Source of the DNA: Hylemonella sp.
Lineage (GTDB): Bacteria; Pseudomonadota; Gammaproteobacteria; Burkholderiales; Burkholderiaceae_C
Reading direction: 5' to 3'
Assembly (NCBI GenBank): GCA_030695415.1
Contig: JAUYQZ010000023.1
Span: 1-64,000, forward strand
DNA length: 64,000 nucleotides
Shown: positions 1 to 9,124 of the stretch, one piece after another
Layout of the letters: each line of letters begins with the position of its first letter
How positions within the stretch are numbered: position 1 is the stretch's first letter
Translations under genes and position numbers: made by a program
Notes under the pieces: generated by a model
The model's input: the letters and a program-made list of their open reading frames with translations, nothing else
Told to the model about the DNA's origin: nothing
The model's database searches: none

Positions 1-28
1 ACTTTCTTTTGGCGAGACAAAAGAAAGT
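1..28. repeat. Hairpin-forming inverted repeat at window edge
   Basis: Perfect 11-bp arms (ACTTTCTTTTG and CAAAAGAAAGT) flank a 6-nt spacer. It could be a terminator of the unseen upstream gene or a dispersed intergenic repeat; similar A/T-rich hairpins are common between genes in Burkholderiales. From here to the glyQ start (29-152) I see only a weak -10-like TAAAAT at 117-122. Confidence 0.5.
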
Positions 29-152
29 GACTAGCTGCCGGGCTACCCCCGGCCAACGGTCAATCGCCCATTACCAGAGCTGCTACCGTCGACAACGAAA
101 CCCTTCTCAACCACGCTAAAATGCGCCTTTCCCGAAAAGCCGTTTATTCCCC

Positions 153-1061
153 GTGAAACCCACCTTTCAGGACATCATCCTCACCCTGCAGCGCTACTGG
201 GCCGAGCGCGGCTGTGCACTATTGCAGCCCTACGACATGGAAGTCGGCGCCGGCACTTCGCACACCGCGACCTTCCTACGCGCGCTCGGGCCCGAGCCGT
301 GGAAGGCCGCCTACGTGCAGCCGAGCCGCCGCCCGAAAGACGGCCGCTATGGCGACAACCCTAACCGGTTGCAGCATTACTACCAGTTCCAGGTGGTGCT
401 CAAACCCGCGCCGGCGGAAATTCTGGAGTTGTATCTCGGCTCGCTCGAAGCGCTGGGCTTCGATCTGAAGAAGAACGACGTGCGCTTCGTCGAGGACGAC
501 TGGGAGAATCCCACGCTGGGTGCCTGGGGCCTGGGCTGGGAGGTCTGGCTCAACGGCATGGAGGTGACGCAGTTCACCTACTTCCAGCAGGTCGGTGGCA
601 TCGACTGCAAGCCCATCACGGGCGAGATCACCTACGGCCTGGAGCGCCTGGCCATGTACCTGCAGGGCGTGGACAACGTCTACAACCTGAAGTGGACCGA
701 AGGCCTGAGCTACGGAGATGTCTACAAGCAGAACGAGGTGGAGCAGTCCACCTACAACTTCGAACACAGCGACGCCGACTTTCTCTTCACCGCCTTCACG
801 GCGCATGAGAAACAGGCCAAGCACCTGATGGAGCAGCAGCTCGCCTTGCCCGCCTACGAGCAGGTGCTCAAGTGTGCGCACAGCTTCAACTTGCTGGACG
901 CGCGCGGCGCCATTTCCGTGACGGAGCGCGCCGGCTACATCGGCCGCATTCGTAACCTGGCACGGGCCGTGGCCCAGAGCTACTACGAGAGCCGCGAACG
1001 CCTCGGCTTCCCCATGGCGCCGCGCGCCTGGGTCGAGCAGATGACGAAGAAGGCAGCTTGA
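153..1061 (+). CDS. glyQ: Glycine--tRNA ligase alpha subunit
   Basis: This is the catalytic alpha subunit of the bacterial alpha2beta2 glycyl-tRNA synthetase, which charges tRNA-Gly in the cytoplasm. The 302 residues match the family's usual length. The N-terminus [18 protein letters not shown] and the class II core segment [20 protein letters not shown] (about residues 30-49) are highly typical. The start is GTG, giving MKPTFQ, the normal N-terminus. It lies 4 nt before glyS and is surely co-transcribed with it. Identification is by direct recognition of the sequence. Confidence 0.98.
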   Translation: MKPTFQDIILTLQRYWAERGCALLQPYDMEVGAGTSHTATFLRALGPEPWKAAYVQPSRRPKDGRYGDNPNRLQHYYQFQVVLKPAPAEILELYLGSLEALGFDLKKNDVRFVEDDWENPTLGAWGLGWEVWLNGMEVTQFTYFQQVGGIDCKPITGEITYGLERLAMYLQGVDNVYNLKWTEGLSYGDVYKQNEVEQSTYNFEHSDADFLFTAFTAHEKQAKHLMEQQLALPAYEQVLKCAHSFNLLDARGAISVTERAGYIGRIRNLARAVAQSYYESRERLGFPMAPRAWVEQMTKKAA

Positions 1062-1065
1062 CACC

Positions 1066-3198
1066 ATGACGACCCAAAACCTTCTTGTGGAACTGTTTGT
1101 CGAAGAGCTGCCGCCCAAGGCGCTCAAGAAGCTCGGTGACTCATTTGCGACCCAACTGGCGGAGCAGCTGCGCGCCATGGGCCTGGCGACCAGCGAATCA
1201 ACGGTGACGGCCTACGCCTCGCCACGCCGCCTGGCCGCGCACATCAGCCATATCTACCTCAAGGCCGCCGACAAGGCCGTACAGCAAAAGCTCATGCCCT
1301 TGGCCGTGGGGCTGGACGCTGCCGGCCAGGCCACGCCGGCCCTGCTGAAGAAGCTCTCCGCACTTGGCGCGGACGTGTCGGACCCGGCCAAGGCGGTGGC
1401 GGCGCTCAAGCGCGCGCCCGACGGCAAGGCCGAGGCGCTGTTCTATGACAGTCTGCTTACCGGCGCCACGCTGGACAGTGGCCTGCAAAAAGCGCTGGAC
1501 GAGGCGCTGGCGAAGCTGCCGATCCCGAAGGTCATGAGCTACCAGCTCGAGACCGACTGCGAACTGCCGGGCTGGAGCAGCGTGCACTTCGTGCGTCCCG
1601 CGCACGGCCTGGTAGCCCTGCATGGCAGCACCGTGGTGCCCGTCAAGGCGCTGGGCCTGAAGGCCGGCAACAGTACGCGCGGCCACCGCTTCGAGGCCAA
1701 GTCGGAGATCGTGGTGCTGAAGGATGCCGACAGCTATGCCAGTGCCATGCTGAACGAGGGCGCGGTCATCGCCTCGTTTGACGAACGCAAGGCAGAGATC
1801 GTGCGCCAGCTGACGGCAGCCGCAGCGAAAGTCGGCGGCGGTGTGCGCCCGATCGAGGACGATGCCCTGCTCGATGAGGTGACCGCCCTGGTCGAGCGCC
1901 CCAATGTGCTGGTCTGCCAGTTCGAGCAGGAGTTCCTCGGCGTGCCGCAAGAGTGCCTGATCCTCACGATGAAGGCCAACCAGAAATACTTCCCGCTGCT
2001 GGATGCCGCAGGCAAGCTGACCAACAAGTTCCTCGTGGTCAGCAACATCAGCCCGGCCGATGCCAGTGCCGTCGTCGGCGGCAACGAGCGGGTGGTCCGT
2101 CCACGCCTGGCCGACGCCAAGTTCTTCTACGACCAGGACCGCAAGAAGACGCTGGCCTCGCGCGTCGGGGGCCTGGACAAGGTGGTCTATCACAACAAGC
2201 TCGGCACCCAGGGTGAACGCGTGGAGCGCGTGCGTGTGATTGCCAAGGCGATTGCGCAGCAGCTGGGCGACGCCAAACTCGTCGCCACTGCCGATACAGC
2301 CGCGCGTCTGGCCAAGACGGACTTGCTGACCGACATGGTGGGTGAGTTTCCCGAGCTGCAAGGCATCATGGGCGGCTACTACGCACGCCACGATGGACTG
2401 GGCGATGACGTGGCCGATGCCATCGAAGACCACTACAAGCCCCGCTTCGCCGGGGATGATCTGCCGCGCAACACCACGGCCCTCGTGGTGGCGCTGGCCG
2501 ACAAGCTGGAAACGCTGGTCGGCATGTTCGGCATCGGCAACCTGCCCACCGGCGACAAGGACCCCTTTGCCTTGCGCCGTCACGCGCTGGGCGTGATCCG
2601 TATGCTGGGGGAAAAGAACCTCGCGCTTGATCTTTCAAAGCTGCTGTCTGCCGCTTTGCCGGCCTTCGGCGACAAGGTCACGGACGCCACGCCGGCTTTG
2701 GCCGACTTCATCTATGACCGCCTTGCCGGCAACCTGCGCGAGCAGGCCTACAGCCCGCAGGAAGTGGACGCTGTGCTGGCGCTGCGGCCGCAGCGCCTGG
2801 GTGAAGTGGCGCAGCGCCTGGCTGCCGTGCGCGCCTTCGCCGCCCTGCCCGAAGCCGCCGCCTTGGCCGCGGCCAACAAGCGCATCAGCAACATCCTGAA
2901 GAAAGCGCAGGAAGTTGATGCGCACGTCAGTGAGTTGTTGCTCAAGGAACCCGCCGAGAAGCATCTCTATGCATCGCTGAAGGATGTGGTGCCCCGGGCG
3001 AACGCGCAGTTCGAATCCGGCGACTACACCGCCTCGCTCAAGACCCTGGCCGCCCTGCGTGCGCCGGTGGATGCTTTCTTCGACGATGTGATGGTGAATG
3101 CCGAAGAAATGGACCTGCGCCTGAACCGCCAGGGCCTGCTCAAGAGCCTGCACGATGCCATGAACCGCGTGGCCGACCTGTCCCGATTGGCCAGCTGA
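1066..3198 (+). CDS. glyS: Glycine--tRNA ligase beta subunit
   Basis: This is the beta subunit of heterotetrameric glycyl-tRNA synthetase, which contributes tRNA recognition. At 710 residues it is near the usual 690-710. The N-terminal LLVELFVEELPPKALK and the internal segments FLGVPQECLILTMKANQKYF and GEFPELQGIMGGYYA are family hallmarks. It follows glyQ in the same operon and ends 3 nt before gmhB. This glyQ-glyS-gmhB-plsC order is common in Burkholderiales. No truncation or frameshift is visible. Confidence 0.98.
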   Translation: MTTQNLLVELFVEELPPKALKKLGDSFATQLAEQLRAMGLATSESTVTAYASPRRLAAHISHIYLKAADKAVQQKLMPLAVGLDAAGQATPALLKKLSALGADVSDPAKAVAALKRAPDGKAEALFYDSLLTGATLDSGLQKALDEALAKLPIPKVMSYQLETDCELPGWSSVHFVRPAHGLVALHGSTVVPVKALGLKAGNSTRGHRFEAKSEIVVLKDADSYASAMLNEGAVIASFDERKAEIVRQLTAAAAKVGGGVRPIEDDALLDEVTALVERPNVLVCQFEQEFLGVPQECLILTMKANQKYFPLLDAAGKLTNKFLVVSNISPADASAVVGGNERVVRPRLADAKFFYDQDRKKTLASRVGGLDKVVYHNKLGTQGERVERVRVIAKAIAQQLGDAKLVATADTAARLAKTDLLTDMVGEFPELQGIMGGYYARHDGLGDDVADAIEDHYKPRFAGDDLPRNTTALVVALADKLETLVGMFGIGNLPTGDKDPFALRRHALGVIRMLGEKNLALDLSKLLSAALPAFGDKVTDATPALADFIYDRLAGNLREQAYSPQEVDAVLALRPQRLGEVAQRLAAVRAFAALPEAAALAAANKRISNILKKAQEVDAHVSELLLKEPAEKHLYASLKDVVPRANAQFESGDYTASLKTLAALRAPVDAFFDDVMVNAEEMDLRLNRQGLLKSLHDAMNRVADLSRLAS

Positions 3199-3201
3199 GA
3201 C

Positions 3202-3765
3202 ATGCATGCGATGAAGCTGGTCATCCTGGACCGTGACGGCACCATCAACGAAGACAGCTCGGAGTTCATCAAGTCCGAAGCCGAATGGCGACCGCTGCCC
3301 GGTGCCCTGGAGGCGATTGCCAAGCTCAACCACGCCGGCTGGCACGTGGTGGTGGCCAGCAACCAGTCGGGGCTGGGTCGTGGCTTGTTCGACGTGGCAA
3401 CGCTCAACGCCATGCACACCAAGATGCACAAGCTGCTCGCCACGGCCGGTGGCCGTGTCGAAGCTGTTTTCTATTGCCCCCATGCCCCGGATCAGACCTG
3501 CCGCTGCCGCAAGCCGCTGCCCGGCCTGTTCGAGCAGATCGGTGAACGTTACGGCGTCTCGCTCAAGGGCGTGCCCACGGTGGGCGATTCAGCGCGCGAC
3601 CTTGTCGCCGGTGCGGCTGCGGGCTGCGAGCCGCACCTGGTGCTGACCGGCAAGGGCGAGGCCTTGCGCGGCAAGCCCCTGCCCGACAATTTCCCGGCCG
3701 GAACGCAGGTGCACGAAAGCCTGCTGGCTTTCGCCGACTATCTGGCGGCACGCGACGCCGCCTGA
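3202..3765 (+). CDS. gmhB: D-glycero-beta-D-manno-heptose 1,7-bisphosphate 7-phosphatase
   Basis: This HAD-superfamily phosphatase removes the 7-phosphate in ADP-heptose synthesis for the LPS inner core. The catalytic motif LDRDGTIN places the nucleophile and acid at D10 and D12. A zinc-binding loop YCPHAPDQTCRCRKP supplies C92, H94, C100 and C102, diagnostic for GmhB and HisB-N types. The length of 187 residues is normal. An alternative ATG at 3211 (MKLVIL) is equally plausible because neither start has a strong ribosome site. The gene lies tightly between glyS and plsC. Confidence 0.93.
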   Translation: MHAMKLVILDRDGTINEDSSEFIKSEAEWRPLPGALEAIAKLNHAGWHVVVASNQSGLGRGLFDVATLNAMHTKMHKLLATAGGRVEAVFYCPHAPDQTCRCRKPLPGLFEQIGERYGVSLKGVPTVGDSARDLVAGAAAGCEPHLVLTGKGEALRGKPLPDNFPAGTQVHESLLAFADYLAARDAA

Positions 3766-3776
3766 GGAAACACACC

Positions 3777-4511
3777 ATGGCGCTGCTGCGTTCCGTTCTT
3801 CACGCCTTGTGGATGCTGGTCACGGTCATCCCCTGGGGGATCATCATGGTGGTGGCCTCGATCCGCGTGCGCGGCAACCCGCTGTACTGGATGGCGGCGC
3901 GCTGGCTGCGTTGGGCCATGGCCGGTGCGCGCGTGCTGCTGGGCATCCGGGTTCGCGTCAGCGGCATGGAGAACCTGCCGGTGGGCGAGACCAGCCCGGC
4001 CATCCTGCTCGTCAAGCACCAGTCCACGCTGGAAACCTTTCTCATGCCCACGCTGATGCCGCACCCGCTGGCCTACGTGTTCAAAAAAGAGCTGCTGTAC
4101 GTCCCCTTCTTCGGCTGGGCCATGGGCCGTCTGGACATGATCCACATCGACCGTTCGCGGGGCTCGCTGGCTTTTTCCAAAGTGGTGGCGCAGGGCCAGG
4201 CGTTGTTGGCCCGCGGTGTCTGGATCATCATGTTCCCTGAGGGCACGCGCATTGCGCGCGGTCAGCAGGGCAGCTACAAGACCGGCGGCACGCGGCTGGC
4301 GGTCGCCACAGGTGCGCCCGTGATTCCGGTGGCCGTGAGCTCGGCCAAGTGCTGGCCGCGTAAGGCCTTCATCAAGCGTCCTGGCCTGGTGGACGTGTCC
4401 ATCGGCAAGCCCATCCCCAGCGTGGGCCGCGACCCGGCCGAGCTGATGCGCGAGGTCGAGACCTGGATCGAGGCCGAGATGCGCCGGCTCGACCCGGAGG
4501 CTTACCGTTGA
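3777..4511 (+). CDS. plsC: 1-acyl-sn-glycerol-3-phosphate acyltransferase
   Basis: This PlsC-family lysophosphatidate acyltransferase makes phosphatidic acid at the inner membrane. The N-terminal hydrophobic segment (about residues 8-28) anchors it. The first motif reads KHQSTLETF, so the usual HX4D is HX4E (H81, E86). The second motif MFPEGTR is intact. HX4E also occurs in homologues of this bacterial group, so activity is expected. Length is 244 residues. A good GAGGAAAC ribosome site precedes the ATG. It is the last gene of the glyQ operon or continues into the next gene. Confidence 0.93.
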   Translation: MALLRSVLHALWMLVTVIPWGIIMVVASIRVRGNPLYWMAARWLRWAMAGARVLLGIRVRVSGMENLPVGETSPAILLVKHQSTLETFLMPTLMPHPLAYVFKKELLYVPFFGWAMGRLDMIHIDRSRGSLAFSKVVAQGQALLARGVWIIMFPEGTRIARGQQGSYKTGGTRLAVATGAPVIPVAVSSAKCWPRKAFIKRPGLVDVSIGKPIPSVGRDPAELMREVETWIEAEMRRLDPEAYR

Positions 4512-4531
4512 GATCCCACTAAGATCAGGGC

Positions 4532-5491
4532 ATGCGCAGCTTCCTCCAGCTCGCCCTCGACCTCTTCGATGCAGCGCCCATGCAGGCGCCGGTGTGCAAG
4601 CCGCTGCCTGCGCCCCCAAGTGCTCCCGAAGTGCATGGCCCTTTCCAGCCCGCCCAGACCCTGAGCAGCGCGATGGCCCCGGCGCAGTTCAGCCACCCGC
4701 GCGCCAACCGCCAGACCCGGCTGTGCGACGCGCACGTGGCCTACGAATTCAAGCGTGGCAAGCGCCGTACCATCGGCATGCAGGTGGGGCCCGATGGCTT
4801 GGTGGTCAGCGCGCCACGCTGGGTGCCGCTTTACGAGGTCGAGGCTGCCTTGCAGGAAAAAGCGGGCTGGATCGTGCGCAAGCTCGACGAGATGCGTGAG
4901 CGCAAGCTTCGATTGGACGCCACGCATATCGAGTGGCGCGACGGCAGCAGCTTTCCCTTTCTGGGCGAGACGGTCATCGTCGTGCTCGATCCGACCCAGG
5001 CCTACCGCTCGGTGGGTGGCAGCCTCAAGGCCGATGACGTGGAGGTGGTGCTCCACACCGACGCCCAGGCGCCCAACCTCACGCTGGAAGGCGTGCCGCG
5101 CCTGACCCTGCACATCGGCCTGCCGCAACACGCCAGCACCCAGCAGATCCGGGATGCCGTGCAGGCCTGGCTGATGCGCCAGGCGCATCGCGTCTTCACC
5201 GAACGCCTGCAGCACTACGCGCCACAGCTGGGCGTGCAGTGGCGCAAGCTCTCGCTCAGCAGCGCGGGTACGCGCTGGGGCAGCGCGACGAGTGATGGCG
5301 CCATCCGACTGAACTGGCGGCTCGTCCATTTCCGTCGGAGCGTGATCGACTACGTGGTCGCCCACGAGCTGAGTCATCTGCGCGTGATGGACCACAGTCC
5401 GCGCTTCTGGGACACCGTGCGCTCGGTCGTGCCGGACTACCAGAGCCTGCGCGGCGAACTGCGCGACGAAGCCCTGCCGCGCTGGCATTGA
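4532..5491 (+). CDS. YgjP/SprT-like zinc metallopeptidase family protein (DUF45)
   Basis: The C-terminal half carries the zinc signature HELSHLRVMDH with H278, E279, H282 and H288, followed by SPRFW, as in the YgjP/DUF45 family (M48-like fold). The about 60 N-terminal residues (RSFLQLALDLFDAAP then a Pro/Ala-rich stretch) are not part of the core domain and make the protein longer (319 residues) than the roughly 240 of E. coli YgjP. The substrate is unknown. The next gene starts 1 nt after its stop, so the two are translationally coupled. Confidence 0.85.
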   Translation: MRSFLQLALDLFDAAPMQAPVCKPLPAPPSAPEVHGPFQPAQTLSSAMAPAQFSHPRANRQTRLCDAHVAYEFKRGKRRTIGMQVGPDGLVVSAPRWVPLYEVEAALQEKAGWIVRKLDEMRERKLRLDATHIEWRDGSSFPFLGETVIVVLDPTQAYRSVGGSLKADDVEVVLHTDAQAPNLTLEGVPRLTLHIGLPQHASTQQIRDAVQAWLMRQAHRVFTERLQHYAPQLGVQWRKLSLSSAGTRWGSATSDGAIRLNWRLVHFRRSVIDYVVAHELSHLRVMDHSPRFWDTVRSVVPDYQSLRGELRDEALPRWH

Positions 5492-5492
5492 G

Positions 5493-6743
5493 ATGGACGT
5501 CCTCGGCACTCACTTCAGCAGCCTGGCCCTGGCCCTGGGGCTGGGGCTGCTGATCGGCGTAGAGCGCGAACGCAGCAAGGGCCGTGGCCCCACGCGCCAC
5601 TTCGCCGGCATCCGCACCTTTGCGCTGGCCGCCCTCAGCGGCGCCGGGGCGCAACTGCTGGGCCAGGTCTGGTTGACGGCGGTGGCGGGCGCGCTGGTTG
5701 CGGGGCTGGCGCTGGTCTCGCACTTCAAGGACCGCTCACGCGACCCGGGCGTGACCACCGAGATTGCGCTCTTCCTCACCTTCCTGCTGGGCCTGCTCAG
5801 CGTCCCCGAGCCGGTGCTGGCCGCCGCCCTGGGCGTGACCGTCGCCGTGCTGCTGGCCACGCGGGTGCCGCTGCAGCGCTTTTCCACAGAGGTGTTGTCG
5901 GAGCAGGAACTGCGCGATGCCCTGCTGCTGGCTGCCTCGGCCCTGGTGGTGCTGCCCCTGGCGCCCGACCGGGCGCTGCCCTGGCTGGCAGGCATCAACC
6001 TGCGCGTGGTCTGGCAACTGGTCGTGCTCATCATGAGCGTGCAGGCTCTGGGTCATGTGGCGCTGCGCCTGTTCGGCAGCCGGCTCGGCTTGCCGCTGTC
6101 GGGGCTGGTGGCCGGTTTTGTGTCCAGTACCGCTACCATCGCAGCGATGGGCGCGCGCGCGGCCCGCCATCCGGAGTTGCGCTCGGCCTGCGTGGCGGGC
6201 GCCTGGTTCTCCACCGTTTCCACGACCCTGCAGCTGTTGTTGATTGCTGGCCTGCTGTATCCGGCGGGCCTGCGCCTCATCGCGCCCACCATGGGCAGCG
6301 CCTTGTTGATGGCGCTGCTGCTCGGACTGGCGGCCTTTCGTCACAGCCCGGTGCTCCCGGATGAAGCGCCGGCGCAAGGACGAGCCTTCAGCCCGAAGCA
6401 GTCCATTCTGCTGGCCTTGTTGTTCATGGGCATTGCGGCCGTCGTGGCCTGGCTGCAGCAGGCGGTGGGCACGCAGGCCACCCTGGTCGCCACCGCTTTG
6501 GCAGGCCTGGCTGATGCGCATTCGTCCGCCGCAGCGGTCATGGGGCTGGCAGCAAGCGGCGAGATGGAGCCGTTCACCATGCTCACCGCTGTGCTGCTGG
6601 CCTTCAGCACCAACAACGTGAGCAAGGTCGTGGCAGCCTTCGCGACCGGCGGGATGCGCTACGGCAGCATCGTGAGCGCTGGACTGTTGCTGGTGGCGCT
6701 GGCGGCATGGGCCAGCTGGGGCTGGCTGCGTCAGTCGACCTGA
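5493..6743 (+). CDS. MgtC/SapB and DUF4010 family membrane protein
   Basis: This is an integral membrane protein of 416 residues with many hydrophobic helices. The N-terminus has the MgtC-like stretch LGLGLLIGVERERSKG followed by FAGIRTFALAALSGAG, and the rest resembles the DUF4010 multi-helix domain. MgtC proteins affect magnesium homeostasis and membrane energetics; the role of the DUF4010 fusion type is not settled. The gene starts right after the stop of the metalloprotein gene. A strong hairpin at 6751-6781 follows it. Confidence 0.85.
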   Translation: MDVLGTHFSSLALALGLGLLIGVERERSKGRGPTRHFAGIRTFALAALSGAGAQLLGQVWLTAVAGALVAGLALVSHFKDRSRDPGVTTEIALFLTFLLGLLSVPEPVLAAALGVTVAVLLATRVPLQRFSTEVLSEQELRDALLLAASALVVLPLAPDRALPWLAGINLRVVWQLVVLIMSVQALGHVALRLFGSRLGLPLSGLVAGFVSSTATIAAMGARAARHPELRSACVAGAWFSTVSTTLQLLLIAGLLYPAGLRLIAPTMGSALLMALLLGLAAFRHSPVLPDEAPAQGRAFSPKQSILLALLFMGIAAVVAWLQQAVGTQATLVATALAGLADAHSSAAAVMGLAASGEMEPFTMLTAVLLAFSTNNVSKVVAAFATGGMRYGSIVSAGLLLVALAAWASWGWLRQST

Positions 6744-6750
6744 AGATGAA

Positions 6751-6781
6751 CAGCCCGCCGGCATCGTCTGCGGGCGGGCTG
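6751..6781. terminator. Probable bidirectional terminator hairpin
   Basis: A 9-bp perfect stem (CAGCCCGCC/GGCGGGCTG) with a 13-nt loop lies between two convergent genes, 8 nt after the DUF4010 gene. No clear T-run follows on the plus strand. On position it probably ends both transcripts. Confidence 0.55.
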
Positions 6782-6803
6782 CAGAGCGTGCGGCAGAGCC
6801 GTT

Positions 6804-6992
6804 TTACTTCTTGGCTTCAGCTTTCTTCTCGGCCTTCTTGGTGGCGACGGCGGCCTTCTTGGCTTCGGCCTTTTTCTCGCCCTTGGTTTCGGCTTTGACG
6901 GCGGGCGTTGCGGGTGTGGCAGGCGCGGCGGCCTGGGCAAAGACATTGGCTGCGAACAGGGCGACGATCAGGGTAGCGAGGATCTTGCGCAT
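6804..6992 (-). CDS. Small secreted Ala/Lys-rich protein
   Basis: This 62-residue protein starts with a signal peptide (MRKILATLIVALFAANVFAQ, cleavage likely after AFA/VFAQ around residue 20). The mature part is low complexity: Ala/Pro/Thr repeats, then KKAEAKK-like repeats, strongly basic. A ribosome site GAAAGG lies 8 nt before the ATG. Such small Lys/Ala-rich exported proteins are frequent in Comamonadaceae and have no known function. A perfect palindrome at 7017-7041 lies just upstream and may regulate it. Confidence 0.75.
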   Translation of the reverse strand: MRKILATLIVALFAANVFAQAAAPATPATPAVKAETKGEKKAEAKKAAVATKKAEKKAEAKK

Positions 6993-7016
6993 TTCATTTG
7001 CCTTTCGGTGGATGTT

Positions 7017-7041
7017 GTGACTTCAGTGAAACTGAAGTCAC
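7017..7041. promoter_or_regulatory. Perfect palindrome upstream of small secreted protein gene
   Basis: Arms GTGACTTCAGT and ACTGAAGTCAC (11 bp each) are separated by GAA. It lies 25 bp upstream of the ATG at 6992. It could be an operator for a dimeric regulator or a leader hairpin. The rest of the gap up to 7192 shows only weak promoter-like hexamers. Confidence 0.5.
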
Positions 7042-7192
7042 TTACACAACGGGACGCGTTCGCGCCGCGTTGACCTCGCAGATGTATCGAGACGTAGCCT
7101 GTATCGCTGGCGTCGTGCACAGAAGGTCCGGGTCTATACTGATCCCCCCTCACATCTCACGAAGCCATTCAAGCCGGCTTCGCGCCTCAGCG

Positions 7193-7918
7193 ATGCCCGG
7201 CTACCAGATCAGGCAGCAATGCGTGCCCATCACGGGCGTGGCCGATCTCTTCATCCGTTGCCTGCTGGACCGGCAGCAGTTCAGCGATCCGCTGGGCGCC
7301 GCATTGCGTCAGGGCATTTCTTCTGCCACCTGGCCGCTGTTTGGTCTGCTCTGGCCGTCGGGGGAGAAGCTCGCGGCACGCATGGCGCTGCGCCCCGTAC
7401 TCGCAGGCGAACGGATCCTGGAGCTGGGTTGCGGCCTGGCCTTGCCCAGCCTGGTCAGCCATCGGCGTGGCGCCGACATCACGGCGAGCGATTGCCACCC
7501 GCTGACCGGGGAGTTCCTGCAGGCCAACCTGGGGCTCAACCATTTGTACCCCATGAAGTACCGGCACGGCCACTGGAGCAAGCCCGGCTCGCTGAAGCAG
7601 GACCACGGCGCACCGGCGATCGACATGGTCCGCGGGCGCTACGACCTCATCATCGGCAGCGATCTGCTGTATGACCCCGACGCCAGCGTCGCGCTGGCCG
7701 GCTTCATCGGTCGGCATGCCAAGTGGTGTTCCGAGGTATGGATCGTTGATCCGGACCGCGGCAACCGCGCCGCCTTCAGCCGGCACATGCTGGCCCAGGG
7801 CTTCGGGCTGAACGAGGAGCGGCTGGACTCATTGGCGGATGTCAACGCGCCGGCCTACAAGGGGCGGCTGTTGAGCTATCGCCGCTCACCGCGGACGTCC
7901 GGCGCGGTTGTCGCCTGA
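7193..7918 (+). CDS. Class I SAM-dependent methyltransferase (Methyltransf_16-like)
   Basis: The motif I segment ERILELGCGLALPSLV (about residues 68-83) and the acidic ITASDCHP loop mark a Rossmann-type SAM methyltransferase. The later DLIIGSDLLYDPDA resembles the lysine/nicotinamide-type Methyltransf_16 group. The substrate cannot be told. I chose the ATG giving MPGYQIRQQ (241 residues); the frame stays open upstream to 6998, but that part reads as intergenic sequence. It ends 5 nt before the convergent MBL gene. Confidence 0.8.
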   Translation: MPGYQIRQQCVPITGVADLFIRCLLDRQQFSDPLGAALRQGISSATWPLFGLLWPSGEKLAARMALRPVLAGERILELGCGLALPSLVSHRRGADITASDCHPLTGEFLQANLGLNHLYPMKYRHGHWSKPGSLKQDHGAPAIDMVRGRYDLIIGSDLLYDPDASVALAGFIGRHAKWCSEVWIVDPDRGNRAAFSRHMLAQGFGLNEERLDSLADVNAPAYKGRLLSYRRSPRTSGAVVA

Positions 7919-7923
7919 GGCGC

Positions 7924-9030
7924 TCAGCCCGTACCAGCCTGGTGGGGTCCGAAACGATAGACCCCTTCGGCATCGCGCTGGCGTTGCAGCCGGCCTTCGA
8001 ACCACAAGGCGTGCAGGTGGGCAACGGCCTCGCCCATGGCGAAGGTGGTCTGGTGCAGGTCCAGCTTGCGCTTGAACAGGATAGGTAGCACGTCGGCGGC
8101 GCTGCAGGGCTTGAGTGCGCAGGCTGCCATCACCTCGGCCAGGCGGTCGCGGTGGTGCTCGTGCAGCTGCTCGATGCGCCGGTGCAGGCCGGTGAAGGGT
8201 TTGCCGTGCGAGGGCAGGGTCAGGGTGTCGGCCGGCAGGGCCTTGAACTTGTCGATCGACTGCAGGAAAAGTTTGAGCGCATCGGCCTCGGGTTCCATGT
8301 CGTAGACGCTGACGTTGGTCGAGATGCGCGGCAGCATCATGTCCCCGCCAATCAGCAGATTCAATTCCCTGCAATAGAGCGCGATGTGCTCGGGCGCGTG
8401 GCCGTGGCCGCTGATGCAGCGCCAGCCGCGGCCGCCGATGGTCACCACGTCGTCCTCCATCATGCGGCGGAACTGGCTGGGCACGGCCGGCACCAGCGCA
8501 GGGTAGTAGCTGGCGCGCTCGCGGATCTTCTCCATGGAGACCGGATCCCGCAGCCCGTGTGCCTCGAAGAAGTGTGCCGCGCTCTCACCGCCAAAGCCGT
8601 TGCTGCCCGCCGAGCCGATGCGCGCCAGGTTGTAGTCGGTGGCGCTCATCCACAGCCGGCAGGGGTGCTCGGGTGTGCTCCAGCGCTCGCACAGCCAGTC
8701 GGCCAGGCCAATGTGGTCCGGATGCATGTGGGTGACGATCACGCGCAGCAGGGGCAGACCCTCGAAGCTGCCGGCAAAAAGCTGCTCCCACTGGGCCTTG
8801 GCCTCGTCGCGGCTGATGCAGCAGTCCACCACGGTCCAGCCTTCGCGCCCTTCCAGCCGGTCGCGCAGCAGCCAGAGGTTGATGTGGTCCAGCGCAAAGG
8901 GCAGGGCCATGCGAATCCAGTGCACGCCAGGCGCCACCTCGATGGTCTGGCCGGGCTCGGGCAGGGCCTCGCCCAAGGGGTAATGGAGCTGGCGTTCGAG
9001 TTCGTTCATGGCGGGGGTGAATTGCTTCAT
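7924..9030 (-). CDS. MBL-fold metallo-hydrolase
   Basis: This 368-residue metallo-beta-lactamase-fold hydrolase has the zinc motif THMHPDHIGLADW (H101, H103, D105, H106) and a second histidine segment CISGHGHAPEHI. A C-terminal winged-helix-like extension, with HLHALWFEGRLQR near the end, is typical of the LACTB2-like/MBL type found beside leucine-degradation genes. It is divergent from liuR, and the palindrome 9033-9054 starts 2 bp from its start codon. No ribosome site precedes ATG 9030, so an internal ATG at 9009 is possible. Regulation by LiuR is inferred; the substrate is unknown. Confidence 0.85.
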   Translation of the reverse strand: MKQFTPAMNELERQLHYPLGEALPEPGQTIEVAPGVHWIRMALPFALDHINLWLLRDRLEGREGWTVVDCCISRDEAKAQWEQLFAGSFEGLPLLRVIVTHMHPDHIGLADWLCERWSTPEHPCRLWMSATDYNLARIGSAGSNGFGGESAAHFFEAHGLRDPVSMEKIRERASYYPALVPAVPSQFRRMMEDDVVTIGGRGWRCISGHGHAPEHIALYCRELNLLIGGDMMLPRISTNVSVYDMEPEADALKLFLQSIDKFKALPADTLTLPSHGKPFTGLHRRIEQLHEHHRDRLAEVMAACALKPCSAADVLPILFKRKLDLHQTTFAMGEAVAHLHALWFEGRLQRQRDAEGVYRFGPHQAGTG

Positions 9031-9032
9031 AA

Positions 9033-9054
9033 TTGACGTTTACGTAAACGTCAA
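9033..9054. promoter_or_regulatory. LiuR-type operator palindrome (box 1)
   Basis: A perfect 22-bp palindrome with half site TTGACGTTTAC. It is identical to the one at 22251-22272 and nearly identical to that at 16425-16446. It lies between the divergent MBL gene and liuR, 70 bp before liuR. The -10-like CATAAT (9028-9033) overlaps its left end. LiuR of proteobacteria is known to bind a palindrome of this type; binding here is inferred. Confidence 0.85.
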
Positions 9055-9124
9055 CTGGGCAGGCCCATTGTAGGCCCCACCCCGGTCGACGTGCTGTCGC
9101 CTTTGTTCTTCACCTCCACCGACC

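Noticed and set aside
1198..2583. Antisense open frame of 461 codons in glyS
   Set aside because: Codon-bias shadow of glyS, low-complexity product.
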